Below are positions 1 through 7,814 of a stretch of 20,831 nt of DNA, in pieces. Each line of letters opens with the position of its first letter. Positions within the stretch are counted from its first letter, which is position 1. A model generated the notes under the pieces. The model searched no databases, was not told the origin of the DNA, and saw nothing but the letters and a program-made list of their open reading frames with translations. The position numbers and the translations under genes are program-made. Source of the stretch: CAIQQQ01 sp040399685 (GTDB lineage: Bacteria; Pseudomonadota; Alphaproteobacteria; Acetobacterales; Acetobacteraceae); contig JBBART010000038.1 of assembly GCA_040399685.1 (NCBI GenBank), positions 1-20,831 of the forward strand, given 5' to 3'.

Positions 1-104
1 AGTTTAGACACTGCCCTCAAAGTCCTGCCTTCTTGAAGTGAGACACCCCTGTACCACGGACGCGCCACCCGCAGCCGTGGTGAAAATGCCGCAAACTTAC
101 TTAC
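1..104. other. Left edge, no gene recognised
   Basis: No reading frame, TATA box or splice signal that I can support. It presumably holds the 5' region of the gene at 105. Confidence 0.4.
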
Positions 105-836
105 ATGTCTTTCCCAAAAGACACTAGAGACAGAAAGCTGATGTGGCTCGTCCTCGCCCTCGCGCTGTTGGCGTCGAGGGGCGCGCATGCGGGCCCTGTG
201 ATTGCACGCGCCGAGTTGGATGGCGAGCGAGCGAGGATCTGGGTTTGGGTGGACTTTCAAGAGGCGTTTTTGGTTTCATACAAATTTTGGTTCGATTACA
301 ACGCTTCAGTGTTTCCCCACGCCCCAGTCGTTCACTACGACGTGACTGCAAACGGGCGTTTGATAGACACGCCGGAGGCTGGCTTGAATGGACTGAGCGC
401 CTTCTCGACAGCGTACAGCTCTCTGTACGGCACGCTCACTGGGAACACGACGGTTTTCGCCGTTGACTTTCCCTACGACGTCGAGCCGACGCGCAACAGC
501 GCCTTGTGGCTACCCACCGTGTATGCCGTGTCGCTCGCAGTGCAGCGTACGCACGGTTTTAATGCCACCGACATTCCGTACGCGCTGGTCAGCGCCGGGG
601 CGGACGAATCCAGAAGCCGCTGGGTGGTCGTTTCGCCGTGGACAAAGACACTCGGCCCAAACGCCGGTGTGCAGCAACAGCTGAGCTCGTCGTCGTCGTC
701 GTCCTATTGGACCGTCTCCCACGTGATGCTCTTCATCATCGGGCCGATCCTCGGAGCCGCCACCGTCTCCGGCGGCATCACCGTGTGGATTCTGCAACGG
801 CGCAGGGTTCAGAAGACCGAACGCAAGGGCGTTTGA
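105..836 (+). CDS. Type I membrane glycoprotein, unknown family
   Basis: The protein is 243 residues from the first ATG. A second in-frame ATG at 141 would put the hydrophobic stretch WLVLALALLASRGAHA right at the N terminus, giving a much better signal peptide, so 141 may be the true start. An ectodomain of about 165 residues follows, with N-glycosylation sequons (YNAS, GNTT, FNAT) and few cysteines. Next come a run of Ser encoded by repeated TCG near 688-703, a transmembrane helix at about residues 207-230, and a short basic tail (QRRRVQKTERKGV). The architecture matches the glycoprotein cluster at 12838-16273, but I see no convincing sequence similarity to it. No clear TATA box is visible in the 104 bases upstream, unlike most genes here. 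The last 59 nt overlap the second exon of ubiquitin on the other strand. It is probably an envelope or surface protein. The function is not recognised. Confidence 0.75.
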   Translation: MSFPKDTRDRKLMWLVLALALLASRGAHAGPVIARAELDGERARIWVWVDFQEAFLVSYKFWFDYNASVFPHAPVVHYDVTANGRLIDTPEAGLNGLSAFSTAYSSLYGTLTGNTTVFAVDFPYDVEPTRNSALWLPTVYAVSLAVQRTHGFNATDIPYALVSAGADESRSRWVVVSPWTKTLGPNAGVQQQLSSSSSSSYWTVSHVMLFIIGPILGAATVSGGITVWILQRRRVQKTERKGV

Positions 837-1118
837 AGCCGCCGCGTAGCCGCAGAACAAGGTGAAGGGTGGACTCCTTTTGGCTGCGTCGCGATCAGGC
901 GTGAGCGGTGTGTGTCATCGCTTGCTGGGCACGCACATGTTGTAGTCGCTGAGCGCCCGGTCGTCTTCAAGCTGCTTGCCTGCAAAGATGAGGCGCTGCT
1001 GGTCGGGCGGGATGCCCTCCTTGTCTTGGATCTTGGCTTTCACGTTACTCACGCTGTCGCTGGACTCAACCTCCAGGGTGATCGTCTTGCCGGTGAGCGT
1101 CTTGACGAAAATCTGCAT
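778..1118 (-). CDS. Ubiquitin, two exons, with 19-residue C-terminal extension
   Basis: Join of complement(937..1118) and complement(778..883). The unspliced frame gives ubiquitin residues 1-60, then seven unrelated residues and a stop. Removing a 53-nt GT..AG intron inside codon 61 continues with IQKESTLHLVLRLRGG, so all 76 residues are present. All seven lysines (6, 11, 27, 29, 33, 48, 63) and the L8-I44-V70 patch are kept. Differences from human ubiquitin are P19S, T22S, I23V, E24S, G53D and T55A. After Gly-Gly the frame runs on for FKRPCVRSSEPCAVAESTR and stops at 778-780. That tail would have to be removed by a deubiquitinase before conjugation. A TATAAG box lies 31 nt upstream, over the stop codon of DNA polymerase. 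It is probably a functional modifier supplied by the virus and acquired from a eukaryote. The exact 3' end is less certain than the splice. Confidence 0.9.
884..936 (-). other. Spliceosomal-type intron in ubiquitin (53 nt)
   Basis: The intron starts GTGCGTGCCCA and ends CGACGCAG, and splits codon 61 after its second base (AT|C). Excision rebuilds the invariant ubiquitin sequence NIQKEST exactly, which is very strong evidence. A possible branch region is CCGCTCACGCCTGAT. Its first 11 bases match those of the polymerase intron except for one pyrimidine swap. Confidence 0.93.
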
Positions 1119-1143
1119 CTCTCACAAAATGGCGACACAACAA

Positions 1144-1149
1144 CTTATA
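1144..1149 (-). promoter_or_regulatory. TATA box of ubiquitin
   Basis: TATAAG on the minus strand, 31 nt upstream of the ubiquitin ATG. Its TAA is also the stop codon of the DNA polymerase gene (ATA TAA G). Confidence 0.7.
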
Positions 1150-4100
1150 TTTTTGCAAAAAAAGTATCCACCGTGCGCTGGCCCTCGTCCGCCTTGAGCG
1201 TCTTGCGCTTCTTCTCCGGCCGCGGCAAGGGGTCCGGCGCCTGCCGAATTTCTGCACGCGGCGCGTACAGCTTGAAGCGCCGCACGCCCGCCAGCAGTGC
1301 CCGCTCCGCCCTCGCCTCGCCCAGGAGGCGCGTCTGCGCCGACTTGCTGGCGGGTGGCAGGTCCACCACGGCGTTGAACGCGGTCGTCACGCGGCCCGCC
1401 GCGCGCTCCTCGTCCGAGAAAAGCACACTCAGCAGGGGGGCCAGCTTCTTCACGAGCGCCGAGGTGTAGAACTCGGGGTCCAGGTGCACCCGGCGCTCCA
1501 AACACGTCGCAGGCAAAAGCGCCTGCTGGCAGCGCTTCGCGCCGGGCAGCAAGGTCACCACGAACGTGACGCGGCTGGACTTGCCCACACAGGACTGCGG
1601 GTCAAGGTCCAGAATCTGCCTCGCGATCGCGGTGGCGGTGTTGTCCGTGGCGTAGTCGTCCAGGTTCTTGCTGATGCCGGCGGACTGCACGAACGCTGAG
1701 AAGGGGAGCCGGCCGTCAAAGTCCTTCTCCGCTCCCTCGTGCACCAGCACAGCGCTGTTGTGCACCGCCGCGAGCACCGAGGAGCAGTGGTCCACCACGG
1801 CGTCCCGGCCGAGGCGCTGCTTGAAGAGCATGTCCATAGCCGCGGTGACGGTCTGCTTCACCACCAACGCGTTGTCGCGCCGGACTGCGGACAGCCCGCG
1901 CGCGAATATCTTGCCCTTGGCGGCGGTGGAATAGTCGCCCTCGTACTTGTTCGCGCAGTACATCTTCTTTTTGTAGAAGGCACACGGGAAGAGCACCTTC
2001 TCAAACTCAAGCACGTGGGGCGGCCGCAACACCCGCTGACCGAACCAGGCGCTCAGCGCGGCGCCGTGCGTGGCCGCCTGCTGCAGGGAGCAGCCTGGGA
2101 AGTGGATCATAACAGAGTCCGTGTTCTTCACGAGCATCTGCCCTGCGCCAGCTTGAAAGTTGCCGGTGCGCGTCTCCAGGTCGAACACAAAGTCGTCGTG
2201 GCTGTCGTGCAGCACAGACACGGTTTGCACAGCGTCGGCTCCGGAGCCCGGCAAACTGGCGCTCCAAGTCAGGCGAAAGCCAACGTCAAGCGCGGCCACG
2301 CCCACGTCCCAGTCCATGGCCCGCAGCAGCATGTAGCACCAGCCCGCGGCTGTCTGGGTGGCCACGTCCATGTGCTCGCGGCACCCACCAGACGCCCACA
2401 GGCCATCCAGGAAAGCCTTGACGGTGCGCTGCGAGGCAAAGATGCAGGGGGGGACCCTCTTTCTGCCCCCCTCAAAACATTCCCGCTGGTACTGGTCCGC
2501 CAGCACGCTGGGACCCCCGTACCTGGAGTCCCCGACGCAACCAATCGCAGACAGGCTGTAGGCGCCGTGGCTGCGCCCCACGTAGAACACAGCGCCCGGG
2601 TGGACGATCTGCAACAGCTCCCGGCATGAGTGCAGGAGGTCCGCCTCCAGGAAGCGGATGCTCCAGGAAGACCCGCCGCACGTGCCGCAGCCCATGAAGA
2701 CGCCGTAGAGAAATGCCTGCTCGTCGCTGACCGTATCCACGCCGGACAGCAGGTCAGACGGGTAGCCGTGCATGAGCGGCACCCCCGGCGACAGCCCGCC
2801 CGGCTTCAGAAGCTCGCCGGCGGGCGACAAGAGCGAGTGGTCCTCCGTGACGTCCACCAAGCCAGTGCGCGTGGTCACCCGGAAGATGCGCTTCCGGCAG
2901 CGGTGACGGATGACGCGCACGACGGGCGCCCAGCCAGTGCTCGTCCACGCCTGCACTCCCTGAAGGGCGGACTGCTGCTTGTCGGTCGGGCCCTCTTCTC
3001 CCGGCTTGAACCCCTCGTAGTCCTCCCACGTTGACGACAGGCAAGCAATCGCCCTGACTGACACAACGCCGTCCACCTTCACCAGCACGGGGGTGTCGCC
3101 CGTGACGCTGTCCCCGTACAGCACCTCCAGCGCCTCAGCCGCCGCGGGGCGCTCCTCGTCTGCGAAGCCGCCACACAACCCGTCCGGCGTCAGCCAAAAC
3201 CGCTGTTCCACCCGCTGCTTCACCTCGCAGATCAGAGAGCGCCCCCGGGCGGTGATTGCGCTCGCCAGCGGCGCGCTCTCTGGGAAAATACCACCCTTGC
3301 CGCTGCCCAGGCCGCCGTAGAGCGCGTTCATGATAACCTTCAACGCGTTTTGCAGGTTGTCAAAGAAAGCCACGCCGCCAGCGTCGCCCGCCGCCTCCGC
3401 GGCTGCGAGCTTTTTCTTGGCCGCCTTGCGGTCCAGCTTCAGCGTGCGCTCAATCTTGGGGATGACGCCCTCGCGCGCGGACGGGTCCACCATGACCAGC
3501 ACATCCGCGTCGGGGCGCCTCCAGGTCGTGCCGTCTGCCCAGGCGATGGCGTACCCGCCGTCGAGGAGCTCTCCGACCCGGCCGTCGTCCAGCGCCACGT
3601 GCGTGTTCAGTTCGTTCCCGTACCGTCCAGCGAGCGTGCAGCCGCGGTGCGTGAACCGAATGTCGTCGTCCGCCTTTTCGTCCACCACAGCCACTGTCGC
3701 GCCGCCGCAGGTCCACCTTCCCGTGAGGGCGGGCGCCGGGGGCACCAGGAACGGCAGCCCCTGCGCCGCAGCATCCGCCCTCGACAGCCGGGTGCTCGCG
3801 CAGATGTTGAACTCCATCATGCAGGACGGGTAGAGCGAGCTAAAGTCCAGGGTGACCACTGGACTGGGGTAAAACCCGGTCTTGGGCGTGAGCACTTTGC
3901 CGCCCTAAGCGAGGGGGTAAAAAACGTTTGGGTTCTGTTGAAGGGAATGGGCGCGCACCTGGTAGCGCACAATCTGGGACACGCCCTCCTCCAGGTCCTC
4001 CTGCGCCTGGCTCGGACAGCTGAGCAAAAAGCCGTCGGCGTGAGACGCGCGCAAGAGCGCGAGGCGCAGCGTGTGCATTGAGCCGCGGAAGAGGAGGTCC

Positions 4101-5602
4101 TCGGGGCACACCCCGGTCAGGGCGCTGATGGCCAGCGTCTTGCCCAGCGGGTCCAGAGCGGGGTGCCGCATGAGCTGGGCCACCAGCCGGGAGTCCAGCT
4201 CGCAGTACACCGCCAGCTTGACGCGGCCGGCGTGGCTCTGGCTCAACTCCTCAATCTGGGCGTACGACACGTCGTCCTTGCCATCCAGCCCGAACTCGGT
4301 GGCCACATACTGCAGGTTGTACTCGCGCAGCTGGCGGTTCTTCTTGACCCAGGCCATCATGTCGTGCACAACGCGGCCCGGCACCGTCATCGCTTGCGTC
4401 GCCCGCTCCGACGTGTCCAGCACGGCGTCGCCCCAACGCGCCAGCCGCCGCACCTGCTTGGAGACGCCCAGCACCTCCGCGCGCTTCACCAGCCAGGGCC
4501 AGTCGAAGCTCAGGGTGTTCCACCCAGTCAGCACGTCCGCGTCGAACGCCGTGACGTGGCTCAGGAAAGCCGCCAAAACGGACGCCTCCGTCGGCAACCA
4601 ACGAATCTCAAGCCGGCTGCCGTCCGTGGCGGTGGCCGCCTCCGACGGCGGGTCGCCCTCGCGCCCCAGCGCAAAGACGACGGACCGCAAGCTGTCGGCA
4701 GCACCGTATTCAAAGGTGACCGCCGACACGCAGAGCAGCTTGGCCTCAGCGTGCTCGGCGTCAAAGAACTGCATGGCGCCGCCACCAAGCGGCTTGCAGA
4801 ACACCTCAATGTCCCAGGCCAGCACGCGCACCGGCGCCGCCCTGTCCACGACCGCCGGTCGCAGCGCCTGCGCAACGTCTCCAAAGAACGGCCGGGCGCT
4901 GTAGACGCGCGTCGCAGCACGCAGCAGCGCCGGGTCTCGCGAGAGGCGCAGCTCATCCAGCTCGCACCACGCGCCGGGCTTGAGGCCCAGGCGGTCCATG
5001 CATTGGTCGTGAAAGGAGATGTTGGCCTCGGCGAGCACGAGCTGGATGCCCTTGCGCACCGCGCGCGCTCGGTTGGCGTATATGTTTGAGATGTCAGCCG
5101 CGCGCGACGGGAAGACCCGCTGGAGGAGCTCGCGGTCCAGCGGCGGCGGCGCCTTGGCTGTGCCCGCCACCGCCGAGAGCATGAAGCGCGCAGCGCGGTG
5201 CGCGCCCAGCGACGTGAAGATGAGCTTCGCGTAGAGCTTCTTGTCCGCGGAGAAGCCGTAAAAGTCGTGCGCGGGGCAGATCTCATACCCGCTCACGAGC
5301 GTGTACTGCTGCACGCCACGCACGCTATCCTGCAGCGCGTCGTTGTGGTGCTTCTGATCAGCCTTCACGCTGACGTTCAGGGCGCTGTTCAGGCAGTTCT
5401 GCAGGTGCAGCAGCGTGTTGTGGTTCGGCTGCCCCTGTGCCGTGAGCAGGCCGCCGTCCAGGCGCACGTAGAAGTGCGGGCGCAGACCGACGACCGTGAC
5501 GACGACGGAGTCGCCGTCGGGCGCGCGGCCAACGAGGCGGGCGTGGGGCCCGCTCTGGCGCGTGGAGCCGGAGGACGCGCAAAGCACCTGGAAGAGGGAC
5601 AT
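1145..5602 (-). CDS. Family B DNA polymerase with intron and intein
   Basis: Join of complement(3959..5602) and complement(1145..3904), 1467 residues including a 329-residue intein, so about 1138 after protein splicing. This is the replicative polymerase with 3'-5' exonuclease. Exo I is DIE (D264, E266), Exo II has N362 and FD367, and Exo III is Y466..D470. Polymerase motif A is DFSSLYPS (568-575), motif B is K737..N741..YG745, and motif C is YGDTDS, rebuilt on intein excision. KKKMYCA follows. The C terminus carries a basic KKRK stretch and a PCNA-binding box QRTVDTFF (1457-1464), as in pol delta-like enzymes. Between motifs A and B there is an insertion of roughly 70 residues (about 605-675). 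The start at 5602 was chosen because pol-like sequence begins there (MSLFQVLCASS). Upstream in-frame codons lie in the divergent gene. It is separated from that gene by only 30 nt, with no obvious TATA box. Confidence 0.95.
2123..3109 (-). mobile_element. Intein at DNA polymerase motif C (YGD/TDS site)
   Basis: 329 residues between YGD and TDS. The N-terminal splicing block is SVTGDTPV, with Ser as the first nucleophile. Block B is TTRTGLVDVTEDHSLL with the TxxH motif. The C-terminal blocks are VFDLETRTGNFQAG and MLVKN, followed by Thr of the extein. The usual penultimate His is Lys, a variant that some active inteins tolerate. The middle contains a LAGLIDADG-type endonuclease, but both catalytic positions look lost: FLYGVFMGCGTCGG has Cys where Asp is expected, and FLDGLWASGGCRE has Gly. 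Inteins at this exact site are known in PolB of several giant viruses. I infer that the element still splices, since the polymerase needs it, but no longer homes. Confidence 0.93.
3905..3958 (-). other. Spliceosomal-type intron in DNA polymerase (54 nt)
   Basis: The flanks read CAG|GTGCGCGCCCA and a T/C-rich run TTTTTTACCCCCTCGCTTAG|GGC. Unspliced, the reading frame hits an in-frame TAG, the last three bases of the intron. Spliced in phase 0, the protein reads RYQ-GGKVLTPKTGFY, matching the YxGxxVLxPxxGFY sequence that precedes motif A in pol delta and herpesvirus polymerases. The 18 intron-encoded codons have no counterpart in the family. Confidence 0.92.
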
Positions 5603-5632
5603 GACTATTAGTAGATTCTTCGTTCGCACGGT

Positions 5633-6334
5633 ATGGAGGCTGCGCCTGTGGCCACCTATGTCATCGAGGACAACATGCCAGACATGCTGTGTTTTGTCGG
5701 CAGCATCCTTTTCTTCCTGTGCTTCTTTGTGGCAGTCACAGAGTTTTTTGAACACGAGGGCCTGCGGTCGGTCCTCGCCTTCGAGCCCTTCGAGTACGCC
5801 GAACTCCCCGTCTACCTCTCCCTGGGGCTGGCGTGCGGCTTCGTGTCCTACAGCCTGGCATACACCCAGCGCCCGGGGTTCGGCGTCACCGACTACGGCC
5901 ACGCCATCTTCTCCGCCGCCATCTTCTTCCTGTTTGCCAAGCACCTGACCCGGCGCGCCGACATGAACCAGCGCCGTGCCAACCTCGTCGTCGCCACCGG
6001 CACGCTGCCCCTGGTGTGCATCTGCGTGCTCGAGGCGGAGACGGTTCACGTGCGCTCATGCGGCTTCTTTTTCGCCCTGATGCTTGTCTTCGCGCTTATG
6101 CCGCTGGGCACCGTGCTGAAAGACTGGCGTCACGAGGCGTTCGACCCGGTGGCGGGCAAACTGCGCAAGCGCCTCTTCATGCTCTTTTCCGCAGTGCTCT
6201 GTTATGTGGCGCTCAACGGGCCCTCGCGCCTGTGCGCCAAGGAGCGGGACAAGAGCGACCAGCGGCAGGCTGGGGTGCTGCTCTTCGAGCTCGCCCTATT
6301 GTACTGCGCACATGACGGCCTTTGGAATTCCTAA
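5633..6334 (+). CDS. Seven-helix integral membrane protein
   Basis: 233 residues with about seven hydrophobic helices, near 18-40, 57-77, 88-104, 117-135, 142-162, 181-198 and 213-230. There is no cleavable signal peptide. I do not recognise the family. The number and spacing of helices resemble microbial opsins and heliorhodopsins, and helix 3 (DYGHAIFSAAIFF) is loosely laid out like an opsin helix C. However, helix 7 (FELALLYCAHDGLW) has no lysine to bind retinal, so any light-sensing role is doubtful. It is transcribed divergently from DNA polymerase, with 30 nt between the start codons. Its stop shares the bases CTAA with the stop of the convergent gene at 6331. Confidence 0.8.
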   Translation: MEAAPVATYVIEDNMPDMLCFVGSILFFLCFFVAVTEFFEHEGLRSVLAFEPFEYAELPVYLSLGLACGFVSYSLAYTQRPGFGVTDYGHAIFSAAIFFLFAKHLTRRADMNQRRANLVVATGTLPLVCICVLEAETVHVRSCGFFFALMLVFALMPLGTVLKDWRHEAFDPVAGKLRKRLFMLFSAVLCYVALNGPSRLCAKERDKSDQRQAGVLLFELALLYCAHDGLWNS

Positions 6335-7488
6335 AACTCTTCGTCAGAAGCGTCGTCACCCCCCACAGCAGACACCCGGTGCATGTACTCCTGGATGTTC
6401 TCCTGGTCATCCTGGAGGTCCGCTTTCTTGGGGATGTGCGCCACGACCTCGATGACGGCGTGCCCGGCCACCGCCTCGGGCTGAAACGCCTTGGTCTCCT
6501 TGGCGAGCTCCAGCGGCTTGAGCACGACCTTGATGGTGCTGAGGTCGTACGACGAGGACTGGATTTCGGACAGCTTCTTGCGGTAGGCGTCCCGGGTTTT
6601 CGTGTACATGTCGAGGGGCACCCGGATGTTGTCCGGGTCGTCTGGCAGCTGGTACGCCGGGTTCTGCAGGAGGCGCGGGATGACGACCCGGTTCTTGACG
6701 CTGAGTGCATAGTCGAGCAGGGCGGCGCAGCGAGAGTTTTTTTTAATAATCTTGAAGTGTTCATTGGTCGACGGGTTCACGTAGCTGGACGTGTTTTTCT
6801 CCAGGGTCTCCATGGTGAAGGACCAGTAGTTCTTGTGGTCGTTGCTCAGCGCCGGTGGGTTGAAGAGGATCATATTGCTGCCGCCCTTGGCAAATAGAAA
6901 CAGCGGGTAGCCGCTGGTGTACACCGCGTCCGAGTTGTGGTGCTTGTGCACGAAGCGGCTGAAGAGGGGCTTGCCGGTGGCGTCGTACACCTCCAGCGCG
7001 CAGTGCTTCTCAGCCTCGCCCAGGCTCGTGCCCAGGACGCGCAGCGAGATGGGGACCGTGCGCGTGGGGTCGAAGGTGTTGAGCCTGCCCGCCACCTCCG
7101 GGTTGTCGGCCGCCTTGACAATGTCCGAGAAGCGAATGTTCACGCTGGCAGAGCCCGTCATGTCTTTGAAGCCAGCCACAAAAACCAGCTTGGTCTTGTT
7201 GGTTTTGGACAGCAGCGTGAAGGGGCCCAGCTCGCCCTCACGGCCGGGCTGGTCGTCGTGGTCCTCGTCCTCGTCGTCCTCATCCTCGTTGTCGCCCACC
7301 GGCTCAACCTCCGCATCGCCCGACTTGCGCAGGCCGAACAACCCGCTGTTGACGCGCGTCGCCACGGTCTTCGCGTTCGGGGCGGCCGTCACGCGCAGGG
7401 CGGGCGCAGCCTCCCGGGTGCGCAGCGGGTTTTTCAAAAACCGGTCATCCGGCAGCTCGTCCAGCACCAGGCGACCGTGCAGGCTCAT
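6331..7488 (-). CDS. Acidic protein with SSB-like acidic C-terminal tail
   Basis: 385 residues, soluble, with no signal peptide or membrane helix. Residues about 66-80 are almost all Asp/Glu (DNEDEDDEDEDHDD). The extreme C terminus is DDASDEEF, an acidic tail ending in Phe, as in single-stranded DNA-binding proteins of bacteria and T7-like phages, where it recruits replication partners. The body contains many beta-forming stretches (KTKLVFVAGF, VPISLRVLG, KPLFSRFVHKH). I do not recognise the family. The tail and the nearness of the polymerase make an ssDNA-binding role possible but unproven. TATAAG lies 30 nt upstream of the ATG, on top of the stop codon of the preceding small gene. It converges with the seven-helix gene and overlaps it by 4 nt. 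Confidence 0.85.
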   Translation of the reverse strand: MSLHGRLVLDELPDDRFLKNPLRTREAAPALRVTAAPNAKTVATRVNSGLFGLRKSGDAEVEPVGDNEDEDDEDEDHDDQPGREGELGPFTLLSKTNKTKLVFVAGFKDMTGSASVNIRFSDIVKAADNPEVAGRLNTFDPTRTVPISLRVLGTSLGEAEKHCALEVYDATGKPLFSRFVHKHHNSDAVYTSGYPLFLFAKGGSNMILFNPPALSNDHKNYWSFTMETLEKNTSSYVNPSTNEHFKIIKKNSRCAALLDYALSVKNRVVIPRLLQNPAYQLPDDPDNIRVPLDMYTKTRDAYRKKLSEIQSSSYDLSTIKVVLKPLELAKETKAFQPEAVAGHAVIEVVAHIPKKADLQDDQENIQEYMHRVSAVGGDDASDEEF

Positions 7489-7512
7489 CTCAGCATGGGA
7501 CGCACACGAGCA

Positions 7513-7518
7513 CTTATA
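7513..7518 (-). promoter_or_regulatory. TATA box of the acidic protein gene
   Basis: TATAAG on the minus strand, 30 nt upstream of the ATG at 7488. As for ubiquitin, its TAA is the stop codon of the upstream gene, whose last codon is ATA (Ile). Confidence 0.7.
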
Positions 7519-7768
7519 TGTCGCTCACCGCGGCGTCGGGCCACACAATCTCGCGCACCGTCCGCAGGAAAGCTCTGACGCGCAGGCCGAACCGCCGCAC
7601 GGAGTCCAGCCGCCAGCTCCCCGGCCGTGCCAACCTGAAGACATAGTAGTCCTTCGTGTTCAGCAGGCTTTCAAGCCGCCGGTTCTCCTTGCGAAGCGAG
7701 CGGATGGTCATCTCCAAGTCCTCGCGCATAGAGCGCTCGTTCAACATTTGGCGGTGAAGGTGCTCCAT
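7514..7768 (-). CDS. Small coiled-coil protein
   Basis: 84 residues starting MEHLHRQMLNERSM. This ATG was chosen because a TATAAATA box sits 33 nt upstream, and longer in-frame starts would run into the neighbouring gene. Residues about 1-38 (ERSMREDLEMTIRSLRKENRRLESLL) form a heptad-like coiled coil. The second half is basic and aromatic (YYVFRLARPGSWRLD, FGLRVRAFLRTVREIVWP). There is no membrane helix. I do not recognise the family. A small oligomerising virion or regulatory protein would fit. It lies between the CREST protein gene and the acidic protein gene on the same strand, each with its own TATA box, so they are probably separate transcripts rather than one operon. Confidence 0.7.
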   Translation of the reverse strand: MEHLHRQMLNERSMREDLEMTIRSLRKENRRLESLLNTKDYYVFRLARPGSWRLDSVRRFGLRVRAFLRTVREIVWPDAAVSDI

Positions 7769-7793
7769 CTCACGTTTCGATGCAGCCACGTTG

Positions 7794-7801
7794 TATTTAT
7801 A
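7794..7801 (-). promoter_or_regulatory. TATA box of the coiled-coil gene
   Basis: TATAAATA on the minus strand, 33 nt upstream of the ATG at 7768 and 13 nt after the stop of the CREST gene. Confidence 0.7.
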
Positions 7802-7814
7802 AGTGGCGGTCGTC

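Noticed and set aside
915..1118. Truncated decoy ubiquitin without Gly-Gly
   Set aside because: The missing C terminus is present behind a 53-nt intron.
3905..3907. Polymerase pseudogene or split into two proteins by an amber stop
   Set aside because: The stop is the last three bases of a well-formed intron, and splicing restores the family sequence exactly.
1739..5089. Long plus-strand frames opposite DNA polymerase (for example 1739-2629, 3350-4081, 4163-5089)
   Set aside because: They lie wholly antisense to conserved polymerase codons, are rich in Arg, His, Val and Gln as expected for GC-rich shadow frames, and have no TATA box or recognisable domain.
5603..6049. N-terminal extension of DNA polymerase
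   Set aside because: This stretch is antisense to the seven-helix gene and has no polymerase-like sequence.
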